DNA of 64,000 nt from Pseudaquabacterium inlustre (GCF_038066595.1 NZ_JBBUTH010000010.1:434001-498000); one strand, 5' to 3'. Counted from the stretch's first letter, positions 28,001 to 43,000 are shown. Notes: generated by a model from the letters alone, not told the origin. Made by a program: numbers and translations.

Positions 28001-31000
28001 CACCGCCGTGCTCGACGGCCTGACCGTGACCGCCCAGCGGCCTGTGGCCACCGGCGAGTCCACGCTGGCCCAGGTGGCCAGCGGCCTGGCCGACAAGCTG
28101 AATGAAGCCATCACCGCCGCCGGCCACGACGCCGTGGCCCTGGCCGTCGGCTCGCAGGTGCTGATCACCGGCGCCTACACCACCATCACGCTGGCCACCA
28201 GCCAGCCCTTTGCCACCGATGCGTACACGCTCAGCGGCAGTCCGGCGGCTGGCCAGCTGTGGGCGCTGAACCTGCTGGGGGCCGACGGCACCGTGATCGC
28301 CCAGGCCTGGCACCGGGTGGCCAGTGGCAGCGAGACGCTGCAGGCCATCGCCAGCACGCTGGCGCAGCAGTTGGCCACGCCGCTGTCGGGCAGCGCCGCC
28401 TATGGTGTGCAGGCCGTCGACACCCGCGTGGTCGTGCAGCAGGCCGGCGGGGCCGGCCTCAGCCTGGTGGTGCCGGCCTCGGGGCAGGGCAGCACGCCTG
28501 TGCTGCACGACCTCGTCATCACCGGCACGCCCACGGCCGGCCAGGTCACGGCCGTGCGGCTGGTGCCGACCAGCGGCACCGAGCTGCGTGCCGCCTACGA
28601 GTGGCTGGGCACCGAGACCCTGGCGGGCCAGAGCGCGCAGCACTACATCGCCAACCAGCTGCGCAACCAGCTGGTGGCGCAGGACACCACGCAGGTCTAC
28701 AGCATCGCGGTGCTGGGTGATGCGCTGGTGGTGCATGCGGCCGGCGCCTTTGAACTGCGCCCCGAAGCCGTGCAGCGCGTGCCGCTCAGCGGCGCGCCGG
28801 TGAGCGGGCAGACCTGGACCCTGACCGTCCTGCGCGGCGGCAGTCTGGTGGACAGCAAGTCGGCCCCGGTGGGCAGCGGCCAGACCCTGGCCGACGTGAC
28901 CCGCGAACTGGCATCGCGGTGGAGCGATGCCCGCGTGGCGGTCAGCGCCGCCAGTGGCGCGACCACGCTGACGCTGGGCAGCCCGAGCCACCTGGGCGCC
29001 TTGACCGTCACCGTCACGGCCACCGACAGCGTGAGTGCGGCCAGCGCCGACGTGACGGGCCGCCAGCAGGCCACGCTGACCGTGACTGCCGACGACGCGC
29101 CGGGCGGCAATGCCCCCGCCGTGGGCAGCGTGTGGACGCTGAAGGCGCAGATCGGCAGCGACCCCGAGACCGATGTCGTGGCCTACACCTGGGACGCGCA
29201 AGGCAACCAGGGCAGCGGCACCGAGGCCGAATGGGTGGCCGACCAGCTGCGCGCCCTGTTTGCCGATCCGCAGACCGGCAGCGCGCTGCGTGTGCACTAC
29301 GACCTGCTGGGCAGCGGCGACCAGCTGGCACTGCGCGCCAAGAGCGCGTCGGCCGGCAGCTTCTCGCTGCGGCTGGAGCAGGTGCGTGCCGGCCTGGCCG
29401 GCAGCGCCCAGGACGTGACCGTGGCCACCAGCAGCCCCACCGGGCAGGCCCTGGTGCTGACGGGCGCGCAGGCGGCCGGCAAGCGCTGGTCGGTGACGCT
29501 GGACGATGGCAGCCAGCCGGTCACGCGCAGCTACCTGGCCACCAGCGCCAGCCAGAGCCTGGCCGACATCGCCACCGAACTCGCCGGTCAGCTCGATGGC
29601 CTGACCGGCGTGGAGGCCGTGGCGCTGGGCGAGGCGATCTTCGTGCAGGGCGCAGGCAGCCTGACGCTCAGCGCCACCGCGGTCAGCAACACGGCCGACA
29701 ACAGCACGACGCGCGCGCTGACACTGCCGCCCGCCGCGCAGGCCTGGTCGGTGCTGGTGCAGGGCAGCGGCGGCACCGTGCTGGCGCGCCAGGCCCATGC
29801 GGCAGGCCAGTCGCTGGCCGATTGGGTGAGCGACCTGAACACGGCGCTGGCCGCCGGCAGCGCCGAGGCGCAGGCGTTGCGCGCCGACCTTCAGGGCGAT
29901 GTGCTGCGGGTCAGCCGCGCCGATGGCACGGCGTTGACACTGACGCTGGCCACGGCCGACGCGCTGGCGGTCTCGGCGGTCCGCCTGGCGGCCACCGAGA
30001 GCCTGGCCATGGACGGCGAGACCTGGACGCTGGCGTCGGGCGTGGGCGGCACGCCGGTTTCGCCGACGATCAGCGGGCATGGCGTGAGCGGCCTGGCGCT
30101 GGGCAGCCTGGCCGGCACGCTGGCTTCGGGCCTCGACGCGGCGCTCGGCACCGATCACCATGTGCTGGCGCTGGGCCAGCGCGTGATCGACCTGCGCCTG
30201 GGCGCGACCAGCACACCGGCGCTGGTGGGCAGCTACAGCGCGCCCGCGGTGGCCGGCAGCACGTCCACCACCGCCACCGCCCGCATCGACTGGTCGCAGA
30301 CGGTCACGCTGGACACCGGAACCGGCGCCACGGCCAATGGGCAGAGCGACACCGACGACTGGCAGATTCGCGTGGGCGGCATCGCCTACCCGGCCACCGG
30401 CGCGAGCACGCTGGACGGGATTCGCGACCTGCTGGTGAGTGCCATCGGCGCCCAGGCCCAGGCGGTGTCGGGCCCGGTGGGGCAACTGGTGCTGTCCCAG
30501 GCCGACGGTGCCGAGATCGCCGTGGACCCCGCCACGCAGCAGCGCCGCGCCGTCCTGGCCGACAGCACGGCCGACAGCGCCGCACGCTACACCGCGATCA
30601 GCCTGGTGCTCGACACCCGCCAGGCGCCGGCGCTGGGCGAGCGCTGGGCGGTCACGATCCACGGCCAGACCTATGCCGTCGAGGCTGGGGCTGGCCAGAG
30701 CGTGGGCGCCATCGCCCAGGCCCTGGCCCAGCGCATCAGCACCGAAAGCGGTGGCCGGCTGCAGGCCAGCCGCGATTCCGGCAACACCGCACGCATCAAC
30801 ATCAGCCTGTCCAGCAGCGCTGCAGGGCGCTGGTTCACGGGCATCCGCCAGCCCACGGTCAATGTGGGCGGCGGTCATGTCTACGTGGTGCTGGACATCG
30901 ACCACGCCGACCTGGTGCAGGGCGGCAGCTACGCCTACGACAGCACGGGTGAGCTCCACCGCTACGCGTTCAGCGCCAGCCCCACGCTGCGCATCACCGG

Positions 31001-34000
31001 CACGCAGGCCTTCGACGTGCTGTCGTCCAACGCCGCCTACGCCGCGGCGGCCACCACCAGCTACACGGCCGACAAGAACAACCGCGTGCTCGTGGACGGC
31101 CAGCCCGATGCGGGCAGCCAGTCCACCGCCGATCCGCTGGTGCAGCTCGACTTCACCCGCGCCGGCACCTACACCATCCGGGTGGGCTCGCTGGTCGACT
31201 ACACCGACAACAGCGTGTTCAGCGACCGGGTGCAGGGTGTCTACGCCGGCAGCAACTACCAGCTGAACGTGTCGATGCAGCGCCACGCGGTGAACCCCAG
31301 CGCGGTGAACCTGGTGGGCATGGACCTCACGGTGGCCGATGGCAGTGCCGCCGGCCAGCGTGGCCGCGTGATGGCCTACGACGCGGCCACCAACACCTAC
31401 ACGCTCGACCAACTGCTCGGCGCGCAGCCCGTGGCCGGCAATGCCATGCAGTTCAGCTACAGCATGGCGCGCTTCGGCAGCTACCAGGAGGTCAACGACT
31501 TCTACACCGTGGGCCTGAGCCGCAACCCGGGCAGCGCGGGGTTGGTGGTCAATGTGACGCCCCAGGTCACGCCCACCTACAACGCCGCGCTGGCCTTCGA
31601 CGCCGCGGCCAACCAGGGGGTGGCGGCCGGCGTGCAGGTGCAGGTGGGCACACCGCAGGCCCGTGTGCAGCTGACCGGCACCCCGGCTGCCAGCGAGCGC
31701 TGGGTGCTGCGCATCGACGGCATCGAGGCGGCTGCCGTCACCACCGTGGCCAACGACACGCTGAGCCGCATCGCCGCCGAGATGGTCACGCAGCTGCGGG
31801 CGCTGTTCCTGTCCGACAGCCGGTTCAGCCACTTCAGCCTGCCCGATGCCGGCCTGTCGGCCGATGGCACGGCCTTCACCATCGAGACCTACAGCCGTGC
31901 CGGCGGCGCAGCACCGCAGCGCTTCGTGGCCGCGTTGCAGGTGCAGCCGCACAGCGACGGCAGCGCGGCCGTGACCACCACGCGCAGCCTCACCTTGAGC
32001 GGCAGCGCCGTGCTGGGCGAGGTGTGGTCGCTCACCCTGGACGGCACGCGCTACCAGTACGCCGTGCTGGCGGGCGACACGCTGGCCAGCGTGTCGGCTG
32101 CGCTGCAGGCCCAGATCGCGCAGGCCGGGTTCACGGCCAGCAGCCGCAACCGCGTGCTCAGCGTCTCGCGCGCCGATGGCGCGGCGTTCAGCCTGACGGC
32201 CAGCGCCGGCGCCAGTGGCCTGGCCCGCGTGGATGCCAGCACCACGGTCGAGCTGGGTGGCCAGCCAGCCGAGGGCGAGCAGTGGCAGCTGACGCTGGTG
32301 GCCTCGCCGGCCGCGCCGGCCGACACGCAGCTGCTGTCGCACACCGTGGCCTACGGCGACGATCTGGCCGGCATCGCCCAGGCCTTGGCTGCCCAGCTGC
32401 CCGGCGCCAGCGGCTACAGCATCAGCGTGAAGGGCCGGGTGCTCAGCATCACGCGCGCCGATGGCCGCGCCGTCACCGCCGAACTGGCGCTGCGCAGCGC
32501 CAGCGCGCCGGGCCAGACCGTCAGCCAGGGCGGTGGCACGGTCACGGCGCAGCTGGTGTTCACCAGCGCCAACTGGCAGACGGCCCAGCAGGTGGACGTG
32601 TTCGGCATCGACGACGCGGTGCGCGACGGTGGCGACATGAAGCTCATCGCCACGCTGGACCAGCAGCGCGTGAACACCGTGCGTGGCCCGATCACCATCG
32701 ACGGCGGCGTGCGCCTGAGCATCGACCGCTACCTGCGCGACCCGCTGATGCTGCCGGGCGAGAACAACAACCCGCAGGCCGACGGCACGCTCACCAGCGC
32801 AGGCAGCCTGGCGGGTCAGGCCACGCTGACCGACAGCGGCGCCAGCTACGTCGACCCGCTGCGCGGCGTGATGCCCGGCTTCGATCCGCGCATCGACGGC
32901 GGCGGCTACCGCTTCGGCGTGGTCGATCCGGTCACGCGGCAGGCGGGTGCGCTGCTGGACGCCACTGCGCTGCTGGGCACCGAGATCGCGGTGAAGGCCC
33001 GCACCGACGGCGCACCGGTCACGCGCCCGGCCATCACCGTGCTGGCCGATGGCAGCTACCGGGTGAGCGTCAACGGCCAGACCTATACCGAATCCGCAGT
33101 GGCCGGCTACTCGGCCACCGACATGCTGCGTGCGCTGGCCGCCCGCCTGGAGGCCACGGCCAACGTGTACGCCACGGTGGTCTATGACACGGTGGTGTTC
33201 AACCAGGCCTGGTCCGTCCTGCCGGCGGCCGGCAGTGCGTACTTCTTCCAGGCCGTGAACCCCAACCTGGGCGTGCGCGAGGCCGAGCAGGTGGACACGC
33301 TCAGCGTGCACAACGGGTTGAGTCCGGTCGACGATGTGGGCGTGCTCACGGCCGACCACCTCAGCGGCCTGGGCATGGGCCCCGACACGGTGATCGCCGG
33401 CCGCGTGGTGGCGGGTGGCATCAGCTACCGCAACATCGAGTCGCTGCAGATCGAGCTGGGCACCGGCAACGACCAGTTCACCGTGCAGTCCACCCACGCA
33501 GGCAGCACCGTGATCCGCACCGGTGACGGCCATGACCAGGTCACGGTCAGCACGCTGGGCGGCCACACCGTGCTCGACCTGGCCGGCGGTGACGACACGG
33601 TCAGCGTCACCGGTGCCCAGGGCCGGGCCGATGCCCTGGGCGGCCTGCTCAGCGTGGCGGGCGGCACCGGCAGCAACAGCCTGCTGCTGGACGACAGCGC
33701 GCGCAGCGAAGGCGGCGCGCTGGTGGTGGCGCCCGATTCGATCACCGGCCTGGGCATGGGCGCGGCCACTGCGCAGTGGCGGCTGCAGGTCAGCGGCGCG
33801 AGCGGCCAGTTCCAACTGCGCCTGCAGGGCGACATCACGGTGGACGGCCAGACCCGCCACGTCGATGCGACCACCCGCGCGCTGGCGCATGACGCCGATG
33901 CCGCGGCGCTGGCCCTGGCGTTGAACCAGGCGCTGGGCCTGAGCGCCGCGGTGCGGGTGAGCGGCAGCGCCGGCAGCTTCGTCATCGACATGGCCGGTGC

Positions 34001-37000
34001 GCTGACCGGCCAGGCCGGCCCCACGCTCAGCTGGGTGCAGATGGCCGGCGACGCCAACGCGCTGGCGCCGGCCCCCGACAGCAACGCCAGCGCCGGCGTG
34101 CGCCTCGATCTTCTGCGTGCTGGCGCGGCGGTGGCCAGCCATCCCAACAACGTGCAGACGCTGCAGCTGTCGGCGGGGGCCAGCGGCAGCTTCCGCCTGA
34201 AGGTGCTGGGCCACTGGACCGACGCGATCACGGTCGACGCCCAGCATCCCGACGCGCTGGCCGCCGCCGTGCTGGCGCGCCTGCAGCCGCTGCTGGACCC
34301 GGTCAACGGCAACCCCGACCTGCCGCACACCCGCAACGTGGCCGTGCTGCGCCTGGGCGACCGGCTGATCCTCACGTTCCAGGGCGCGCAGGCCACGGCG
34401 GGCATCGAGGCCTTGGACACCGCGGCCTTGGTGGGGACGCTGGGCCTGGCCACCCACCAGGCCGGCATCGACTACCGCGACATGGCCACGCTGGCCATCA
34501 CGCTGGGCAGCGGGGCCGACACCGTGGATGTGCTGGGCACCACGGCCGCCACCCGCATCGACACCGGCGCCGGCGACGACCTGGTGAGCGTGGGCCATGA
34601 CGCCAGCCGCGTGACCGGCACCATCGGCGACGTGCTGGGGCCCGTGCTGCAGCCGGCCGAGGGCGTGTATGCCAACGCCACCCTGGACGCCGTGACCGGC
34701 GCACTGACCCTCGACGCCGGCAGCGGTCACAACCGCCTGATGGTGAACGACCGCGCCAGCACCGTGGCCGACACCGCGGTGACCGTCACCGATGCGCGCA
34801 TCACCGGCCTGGCACCGGCGGTGCTGAACTACAGCGCCACCGGTGGCGACTTCCAGCGCGGCATCACGCTGTGGGCCGGCCGTGGCAACGACGTGATCCG
34901 CATCGACAGCCTGCGCCGCGGCGACGTCACCACGCTGCATGCCAACGATGGCGATGACACGGTCACCGTGGGCAATGTGCTGGGCGGTGGGGGCGCGCAA
35001 CTGCTGGTGGTGCAGGGCGGTCTGGGCAATGACCGCATCGACGCCTCGGCTGTCACCGATGCGCAGGTCAACCTGGTGCTGCTGGGCGACCAGGGCGTGC
35101 TGGGCATGGACGGCGCGCTGCCCGGCATGGCTGCGCTGCGCCGCGTGAGCACCACCCAGGTGGATGCCGGTGGCGACGACACGCTGATCGGCGGTGCCGG
35201 CGCCAATGTGCTGATTGGCGGTGCGGGGCATGACCGCCTCACCGGTGGCGCGGCCGACGATGTGCTGATCGGCGACGCCGGTCAGGTGGACTGGCAGGCC
35301 AGCGCGCGGCTGACCAGCCATTTCGAGCTGGCGGTGGACGACGGCGCCGCGTTCGCGCTGAGCTACGCCGGCCAGCGCGTGTGGGTGGCCGCGCAGGCCG
35401 ATGCGGCCGGGGTGCTGGCGGCGCTGCAATCGCTCTCCGGCCTGGCTGGTGCGGCCATCACCGTCACCGGCGAGGCCGGGCGCTTCCAGGTCAGCGTGGC
35501 CCAGGCCACCACGGCCGGCGTGCTGCGTGCCGAGGCCGCCGCCAGCGCCGACTACGCCGCCGGCCTGCTCACGCTGGGCGCGAGCGGCCTGTTCGCGCTG
35601 ACCGACGGCCAGGCCACCGTGCTGCTGCGCGCCGATGTCACCGCCCTCGAACTGGCGCAGGCATTGCAGCGCCTGCCCGTGGCCCAGGCGGCCGGCCTGA
35701 CCGTGGGCAGTGGCAGCGACTTCGGTGGCACCTGGCTGCTGCAGGGCGCGGGCGTGGACAGCCTCTCGCTGCTGCCGCTGGGCGCTGCCACGCTGACGGC
35801 CCAGGCCGCCAGCCTGCAACTGTCGGCCGTGGCGGGCAGCTACCGCCTGGGCGACGGCAGCCAGAGTGCGCTGCTGGACCTGGCCGCCGGCGCCGCCACA
35901 CTGGGCCAGGCACTGAACGCCATGCCCGCGCTGAACGGCGCGGCCTCGGTCACTGGCGACGCCACTGCCGGCTGGGCGCTCACCACACCCACGGCCGATG
36001 GCGTGCTGCTGCTGGCGGTGAGCGAGGCCGCGGGCGTGCGCACCCAGGTGGCCACTCAGGTGTCCAGCGCCAGCCGGGCCGATGACGTCATCGACGCCGG
36101 CAATGGCCACAACCTGGTGCTGGGTGGCCGCGGGGCCGACACGCTGGCCGCCGGTTCCGGCAACGATGTGCTGCTGGGCGACCAGGGTGTGGTCGGCTTT
36201 GACAATGCCGGACGCTGGACGACGGTGCGCAGCACCGACACCACCGACGGTGCGGCCGACCAGATGGCCGCAGGCCAGGGCGACAACCTGCTGGTTGGCG
36301 GCGCAGGCGGCGATGTGCTGAGTGCCGGTGACGGCAGCGACACCGCGCTGGGCGACAACGCCGAGGTCGAGCGCGCGCTGCCCGGCGTGTGGACCAGCGT
36401 GCGCAGCACCGCGCTGGATGCGGGTGGTGATGACCGCATCACGCTGGGCAACGGCGCCAAGCGGGTGATCGGTGGCTTCGGTGCCGACACGTTGACGGCA
36501 GGCGCTGGCACGCACCGGGTGGCGGGCGACAACGCGGTATTCAGCTTCAACGCCGCAGGCGTGCTGGTGCGCGCATCCACGCTGGACACCACGGCGGCCA
36601 CGGGCAGCAACGACGCGATCACGCTGGGTGACGGCAGCAGCAACGTGCTGGCCGGCACCGGTGCCGACACGGTGCGCACGGGCACCGGCGAGGAAGTGAT
36701 CGTCGGCGACAACGGCGAACTGCTGTTCGACGCGCAGGGGCGCCTGACCACGGCCACCAGCACCGAACCCGAGTTGGGTGGCAACGACAGCATCACCACC
36801 GGCAACGGCGACAAGCTGGTCATCGGTGGCGCGGGCAACGATGCCATCGCCACCGGCGGCGGTCGCGACACCGTGCTGGGTGACAGCGGGCAGGTGCTGG
36901 TGTTCGCCAACGACACCGCGCTCAGCCAGGTGCGCAGCACGGCGGCTAGCCTGGGCGGCGATGACACGATCGACACGGGTGCTGGCGATGCGGTGATCCT

Positions 37001-40000
37001 GGGCGGCGCGGGCACCGATCGCGTCACCAGCGGCAACGCGACGTCTGGCAGCACCGCCGTCACCGTGGTGCTGGGCGACAACGGTCAGATCGACTGGTCG
37101 GCGGCAGGCGTGCTGTCCAGTGTCGCGAGCACGTCGTTGGACGTCGGCGGCGATGATCTGATCGCGCTGGGCAATGGCGACAAGCTGGTGATCGGTGGCT
37201 TTGGCGCCGACACCATCACGGCCGGCACCGGCGCGCATCAGGCGGCTGGCGACAACGCCGTGTTCAGCTTCAACGCATCCGGCGTGCTGACCCGCGCAGC
37301 CACGCTGGACACCACGGCGGCCACGGGCGGCAACGACACGATCACGCTCGGCGACGGCCGCAACACCGTGCTGTCCGGCGTGGGTGCCGACACCGTGGCC
37401 ACCGGTACTGGCAATGCCGCCCTGCTGGCCGACAACGGCGAGTTGCTGTTCGATGCGCAGGGCCGCCTGACCACGGCCACCAGCACCGAGCCCGAGCTGG
37501 GTGGCAACGACAGCATCACCACCGGCAACGGCGACAAGCTGGTGATCGGTGGCGCGGGCAACGATGCCATCACCACCGGCAGCGGCCGCGACACCGTGCT
37601 GGGTGACAGCGGCCAGGTGCTGGTGTTCGCCAACGACACCGCACTCAGCCAGGTGCGCAGCACGGCCACCGCCTCGGGTGGTGACGACACCGTCGACACC
37701 GGCGCAGGCGACGCGGTCATCGTCGGCGGCGCAGGTGCTGACCAGATCACCGGTGGTGACGCCACGGCCGGCAGCACGGCCCTCACCATCGTGCTGGGTG
37801 ACAGCGGCCAGATCGACTGGTCGGCATCAGGCGTGATCGGCACTGTCACCAGCACCGCGCTGGACGCTGGCGGCGACGACCGCATCACACTGGGCAACGG
37901 GGCCAAGCTGGTGATCGGTGGCTTCGGTGCCGACACCTTGACGGCAGGCGCGGGTACGCACCAGGTGGCGGGCGACAACGCGGTGTTCAGCTTCAACGCA
38001 TCCGGCGTGCTGGTGCGCACGGCGACGCTGGACACCACTGCGGCCACTGGTGGCAACGACGCGATCACGCTGGGTGCCGGCAGCAGCAACGTGCTGGCCG
38101 GCACCGGTGCCGACACGGTGCGCACGGGCACCGGCGAGGAAGTGATCGTCGGCGACAACGGCGAACTGCTGTTCGACGCGCAGGGGCGCCTGACCACGGC
38201 CACCAGCACCGAGCCCGAACTGGGAGGCAACGACAGCATCACCACCGGCAATGGCGACAAGCTGGTGATCGGTGGCGCGGGCAACGATGCCATCACCACC
38301 GGCAGCGGTCGCGACACCGTGCTGGGTGACAGCGGTCAGGTGCTGGTGTTTGCCAACGACACCGCACTCAGCCAGGTGCGCAGCACGGCCACCGCCACCG
38401 GGGGCGATGACACGATCGACACGGGTGCTGGCGATGCGGTGATCCTGGGTGGCGCGGGCGCCGATCGCGTCACCAGCGGCAATGTGACGTCTGGCAGCAG
38501 CGCCGTCACCGTGGTGCTGGGCGACAACGGCCAGATCGACTGGTCAGCGGCAGGCATCCTCAGTGCTGTCACCAGCACCGCGTTGGATGCCGGCGGCAAC
38601 GACCAAATCGCGCTGGGCACTGGCGACAAGCTGGTGATCGGTGGCTTTGGCGCCGACACCATCACGGCCGGCACCGGCGCGCACCAGGCAGCGGGCGACC
38701 ACGCCGTGTTCAGCTTCAACGCATCCGGTGTGCTGACCCGCGCAGCCACGCTGGACACCACGGCGGCCACGGGCGGCAACGACACGATCACGCTCGGCGA
38801 CGGCCGCAACACCGTGCTGTCCGGCGTGGGCGCCGACACGGTGACCACTGGCACCGGCAACGACACGGTACTGGCCGACAACGGCGAACTGCTGTTCGAC
38901 GCGCAGGGGCGCCTGACCGCGGCCAGCAGCACCGAGCCCGAGCTGGGTGACAACGACCGCATCATCACCGGCAACGGCGACAAGCTGGTCATCGGTGGCG
39001 CGGGCAACGATGCCATCACCACCGGCAGCGGCCGCGACACCGTGCTGGGTGACAGCGGCCAGGTGCTGGTGTTCGCCAACGACACCGCACTCAGCCAGGT
39101 GCGCAGCACGGCCACCGCCTCGGGTGGTGACGACACCGTCGACACCGGCGCAGGCGACGCGGTCATCGTTGGCGGCGCGGGCGCCGACCAGATCACCGGT
39201 GGTGATGCCACGGCCGGCAGCACGGCCCTCACCATCGTGCTGGGTGACAGCGGCCAGATCGACTGGTCGGCATCAGGCGTGATCGGCACCGTCACCAGCA
39301 CCGCGCTGGACGCTGGCGGCGATGACCGCATCACGCTGGGCAACGGCGCCAAGCTGGTGATCGGCGGCTTCGGTACCGACACGCTGGCCGCTGGCGCGGG
39401 CACGCACCTGGTGGCGGGCGACAACGCGGTGTTCAGCTTCAACGCCGCAGGCGTGCTGGTGCGTGCCGCGACGCTGGACAGCACGGCTGCCACGGGCGGC
39501 AACGACACGATCACGCTGGGTGACGGCAACAGCAACGTGCTGGCCGGTACCGGTGCCGACACGGCGCGCACGGGCAACGGCGAGGAAGTGATCGTCGGCG
39601 ACAACGGCGAGTTGCTGTTCGATGCCCAAGGCCGCCTGACCACGGCCACCAGCACCGAGCCCGAGCTGGGTGGCAACGACAGCATCACCACCGGCAACGG
39701 CGACAAGCTGGTCATCGGTGGTGCGGGCAGCGATGCCATCACCACCGGCAGCGGCCGCGACACCGTGCTGGGTGACAGCGGCCAGGTGCTGGTGTTCGCC
39801 AACGACACCGCACTCAGCCAGGTGCGCAGCACGGCCACCGCCTCGGGTGGTGACGACACCGTCGACACCGGCGCAGGCGACGCGGTCATCGTTGGCGGCG
39901 CGGGCGCCGACCAGATCACCGGTGGTGACGCCACGGCCGGCAGCACGGCCCTCACCATCGTGCTGGGTGACAGCGGCCAGATCGACTGGTCGGCATCAGG

Positions 40001-43000
40001 CGTGATCGGCACAGTCACCAGCACCGCGCTGGACGCTGGCGGCGACGACCGCATCACGCTGGGTAACGGCGCCAAGCTGGTGATCGGTGGCTTCGGTGCC
40101 GACACGTTGACGGCAGGCGCGGGCACGCACCAGGTGGCGGGCGACAACGCGGTGTTCAGCTTCAACGCCGCAGGCGTGCTGGTGCGCGCGGCGACGCTGG
40201 ACACCACGTCGGCCACGGGGGGCAACGATGCGATCACGCTGGGCGACGGCAGCAGCAACGTGCTGGGCGGCACCGGTGCCGACACGGTGCGCACGAGCAC
40301 CGGCGAGGAAGTGATCGTCAGCGACAACGGCGAACTGCTGTTCGACGCGCAGGGGCGCCTGACCACGGCCACCAGCACCGAGCCCGAGCTGGGGGGCAAC
40401 GACAGCATCACCACCGGCAACGGCGACAAGCTGGTGATCGGTGGCGCGGGCAACGATGCCATCACCACCGGCAGCGGCCGCGACACCGCGCTGGGCGACA
40501 GCGGTCAGGTGCTGGTGTTTGCCAACGACACCGCACTCAGCCAGGTGCGCAGCACGACCACCGCCACCGGGGGCGACGACACCGTCGACACCGGCGCAGG
40601 CGACGCGGTCATCGTCGGCGGCGCAGGCGCCGACCAGATCACCGGTGGTGATGCCACGGCCGGCAGCCCGGCCCTCACCATCGTGCTGGGCGACAGCGGC
40701 CAGATCGACTGGTCGGCATCAGGCGTGATCGGCACTGTCACCAGCACCGCGCTGGATGCCGGTGGCGATGACCGCATCACGCTGGGCAACGGCGCCAAGC
40801 TGGTGATCGGCGGCGTTGGCGCCGACACGCTGCAGGCCGGTCAGGGCCTGCATCTCGCGGCCGGTGACCATGCCACGTTCAGCTTCAACGGCGCTGGCGT
40901 CCTGGTCCAGGCCATCACCATCGACCTGAGCCCGGTCACCGGCGGCAGCGACAGCCTGGTCGTCGGCGATGGCGTGGCGGTGCTGCTGGGCGGCACGGGT
41001 GACGACCGCCTGCAGGCCGGCCACGGCGACCAGCAGGTGGCCGGCGACCACGCGCGTCTGCAATTCAACGATGCCGGTTTGCTGGTGCGTGCCGAGACCC
41101 TGGACAGCGATGCGCTGCCGGGCGGTAACGACGACATCGCGCTGGGTGATGGCCGCCATGTGGTGCTGGGCGGTCAGGGCAATGACCGCATCGCCACCGG
41201 CCGTGGCGACGACGTGGTGCTGGGCGACGCCGGTGCCGTGCAGCTGCGCGCCGATGGCCTGGCGCTGGAGCAGGTGAGCACCGACCCGACCGCGGCCCGA
41301 ACCTCCGCCCAGGCGCTGCGGGCCGACTTGCGCACGGCGGCGCTGCCCACCGTGGCCACCGAGGGCGACGACACGCTGCGCCTGGGCGACGGCGCCAAGA
41401 CCGTGCTGGCCGGCGGAGGCCGCGATGCGCTGACCGCCGGGGCCGGCCGCCATGTGGTGCTGGGCGACGGCGGCGAGCTGATCTACAACATCGCCGGCGC
41501 ACTGGTCGAGGCCCGCAGCCTGCCCACCAGCAACCCGGCCGTGGCGGTCGACGCCGACGCCGATGCCATTGCACTGGGTGATGGCGACAACCTGGTGATC
41601 GGCGGCCTGGGCGCCGACCTGATCGTCACCGGCCAGGGCACCGACATCCTGCTGGGCGACAACGGCCAGCTGCAGATGGACGCCAGCGGCCAGCATGCGC
41701 AGCAGCTGCGCACGCTCGACGATGCGCAGGGCGGTGCCGATGTGATCCAGGCCGGTGCCGGCGTCAAGACCGTGCTCGCTGGCGCCGGCGCCGACACCGT
41801 GCAGGCCGGTGTGGATGCCACCAGCGGTCAGGCCGACAGCGCGGCGGCGGCGCGCGTGGTCTTCGGCGATGGCGGCGTGATCGACTTCAACGAGGCCGGC
41901 CGTGCCACGCGCTACACCACGCTGCAGCCCGCGCTGTTGCAGCCGGCCGACGACCGCATCGTGCTGGGCGACGGCGACAACATCGCGCTGGGCGGTGCCG
42001 GTGGCGACACGGTGCGCACCGGCAACGGCAACAACGTGCTGCTGGGCGATGGCGGCGTGCTGCAGCGCGACGACGCGGGCGAGGCCTGGGTGCAGCTGCG
42101 CAGCACGCTGCCCGAGGGCTTGAGCGCCGATGCCCTGGCCCAGGCTGGCGGCGATGACCAGCTGCAGGCCGGCAACGGCCGCCAGATCGTGCTGGCCGGA
42201 CAGGGCAGTGACCGTGTGGCCACCGGCGCCGGCGGCAGCCTGGTGCTGGGCGACAACGGCCAGATCGACTTCGCCGACGGCCAGGCCGAGCAGGCGCAGA
42301 CCACCGACGGCGTGGCCGGCAGCGGCGGCGACGACCAGATCGTGCTGGGCGACGGTGACAACACCGTGCTGGCCGGCGTGGGCAGTGACCAGGTGGCCAC
42401 TGGCGCTGGCCGCGATGCGGTGCTGGGCGATGGCGGCACGGTGGACTTCGACGCCGCCACCGGCGCGGTGCTGTCGCTGCGCAGCGGTGATCCGCGGCTG
42501 GGCGGTGATGACACGCTGCAGCTGGGCGCCGGCGACGACCTGGCCATCGCCGGGGCCGGCGGCGACACGCTGGACGGCGGCGCCGGCCAGGATGTGCTGG
42601 TGGGCGATGGGGCGGTGATCAGCCAGCGGCCCGACGAAGGCCGCGTGCGCGTGCTGTCGATCGACGTCACCGAGGGTGGCAATGACCAGCTCGACGGTGG
42701 TGATGGCAACGACATCGTGGTCGCCGGTCAGGGCCGTGACCTGATGTTCGGCAGCCTGTCGGAAGACCTGCTGCTGGGTGGCAATGCCGCCGTGCGCATG
42801 AAGGATGGGCTGGCCGAGCAGGTGCAGGCCGACACGCACGACCTGTCCACCGAGACGCTGTTCAAGTCCTTCGCACCGGCGCCGGCCACCGCGGAGGGGG
42901 CGGCGGCCGCTGCTGCGGCCGATGACCTGGCCGCCGACGCCGGGCGCCTGCCGCCATCGATGGCCACGCCTGTGGCGCGCCTGCTGGATGCAGCCGCCTT

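Noticed and set aside
10326..37238. A minus-strand open frame of 8,970 codons antisense to the giant gene
   Set aside because: It is low-complexity (A, G, H, Q, R-rich) and has no domains. It exists because the high-GC codon use and repeats of the sense gene avoid stops in that frame. The sense frame has LEPR, DUF4347 and RTX motifs.
36000..41000. CRISPR-like regular repeats
   Set aside because: The period is 723 bp and exactly in frame with the giant gene; there are no short repeat/spacer units.
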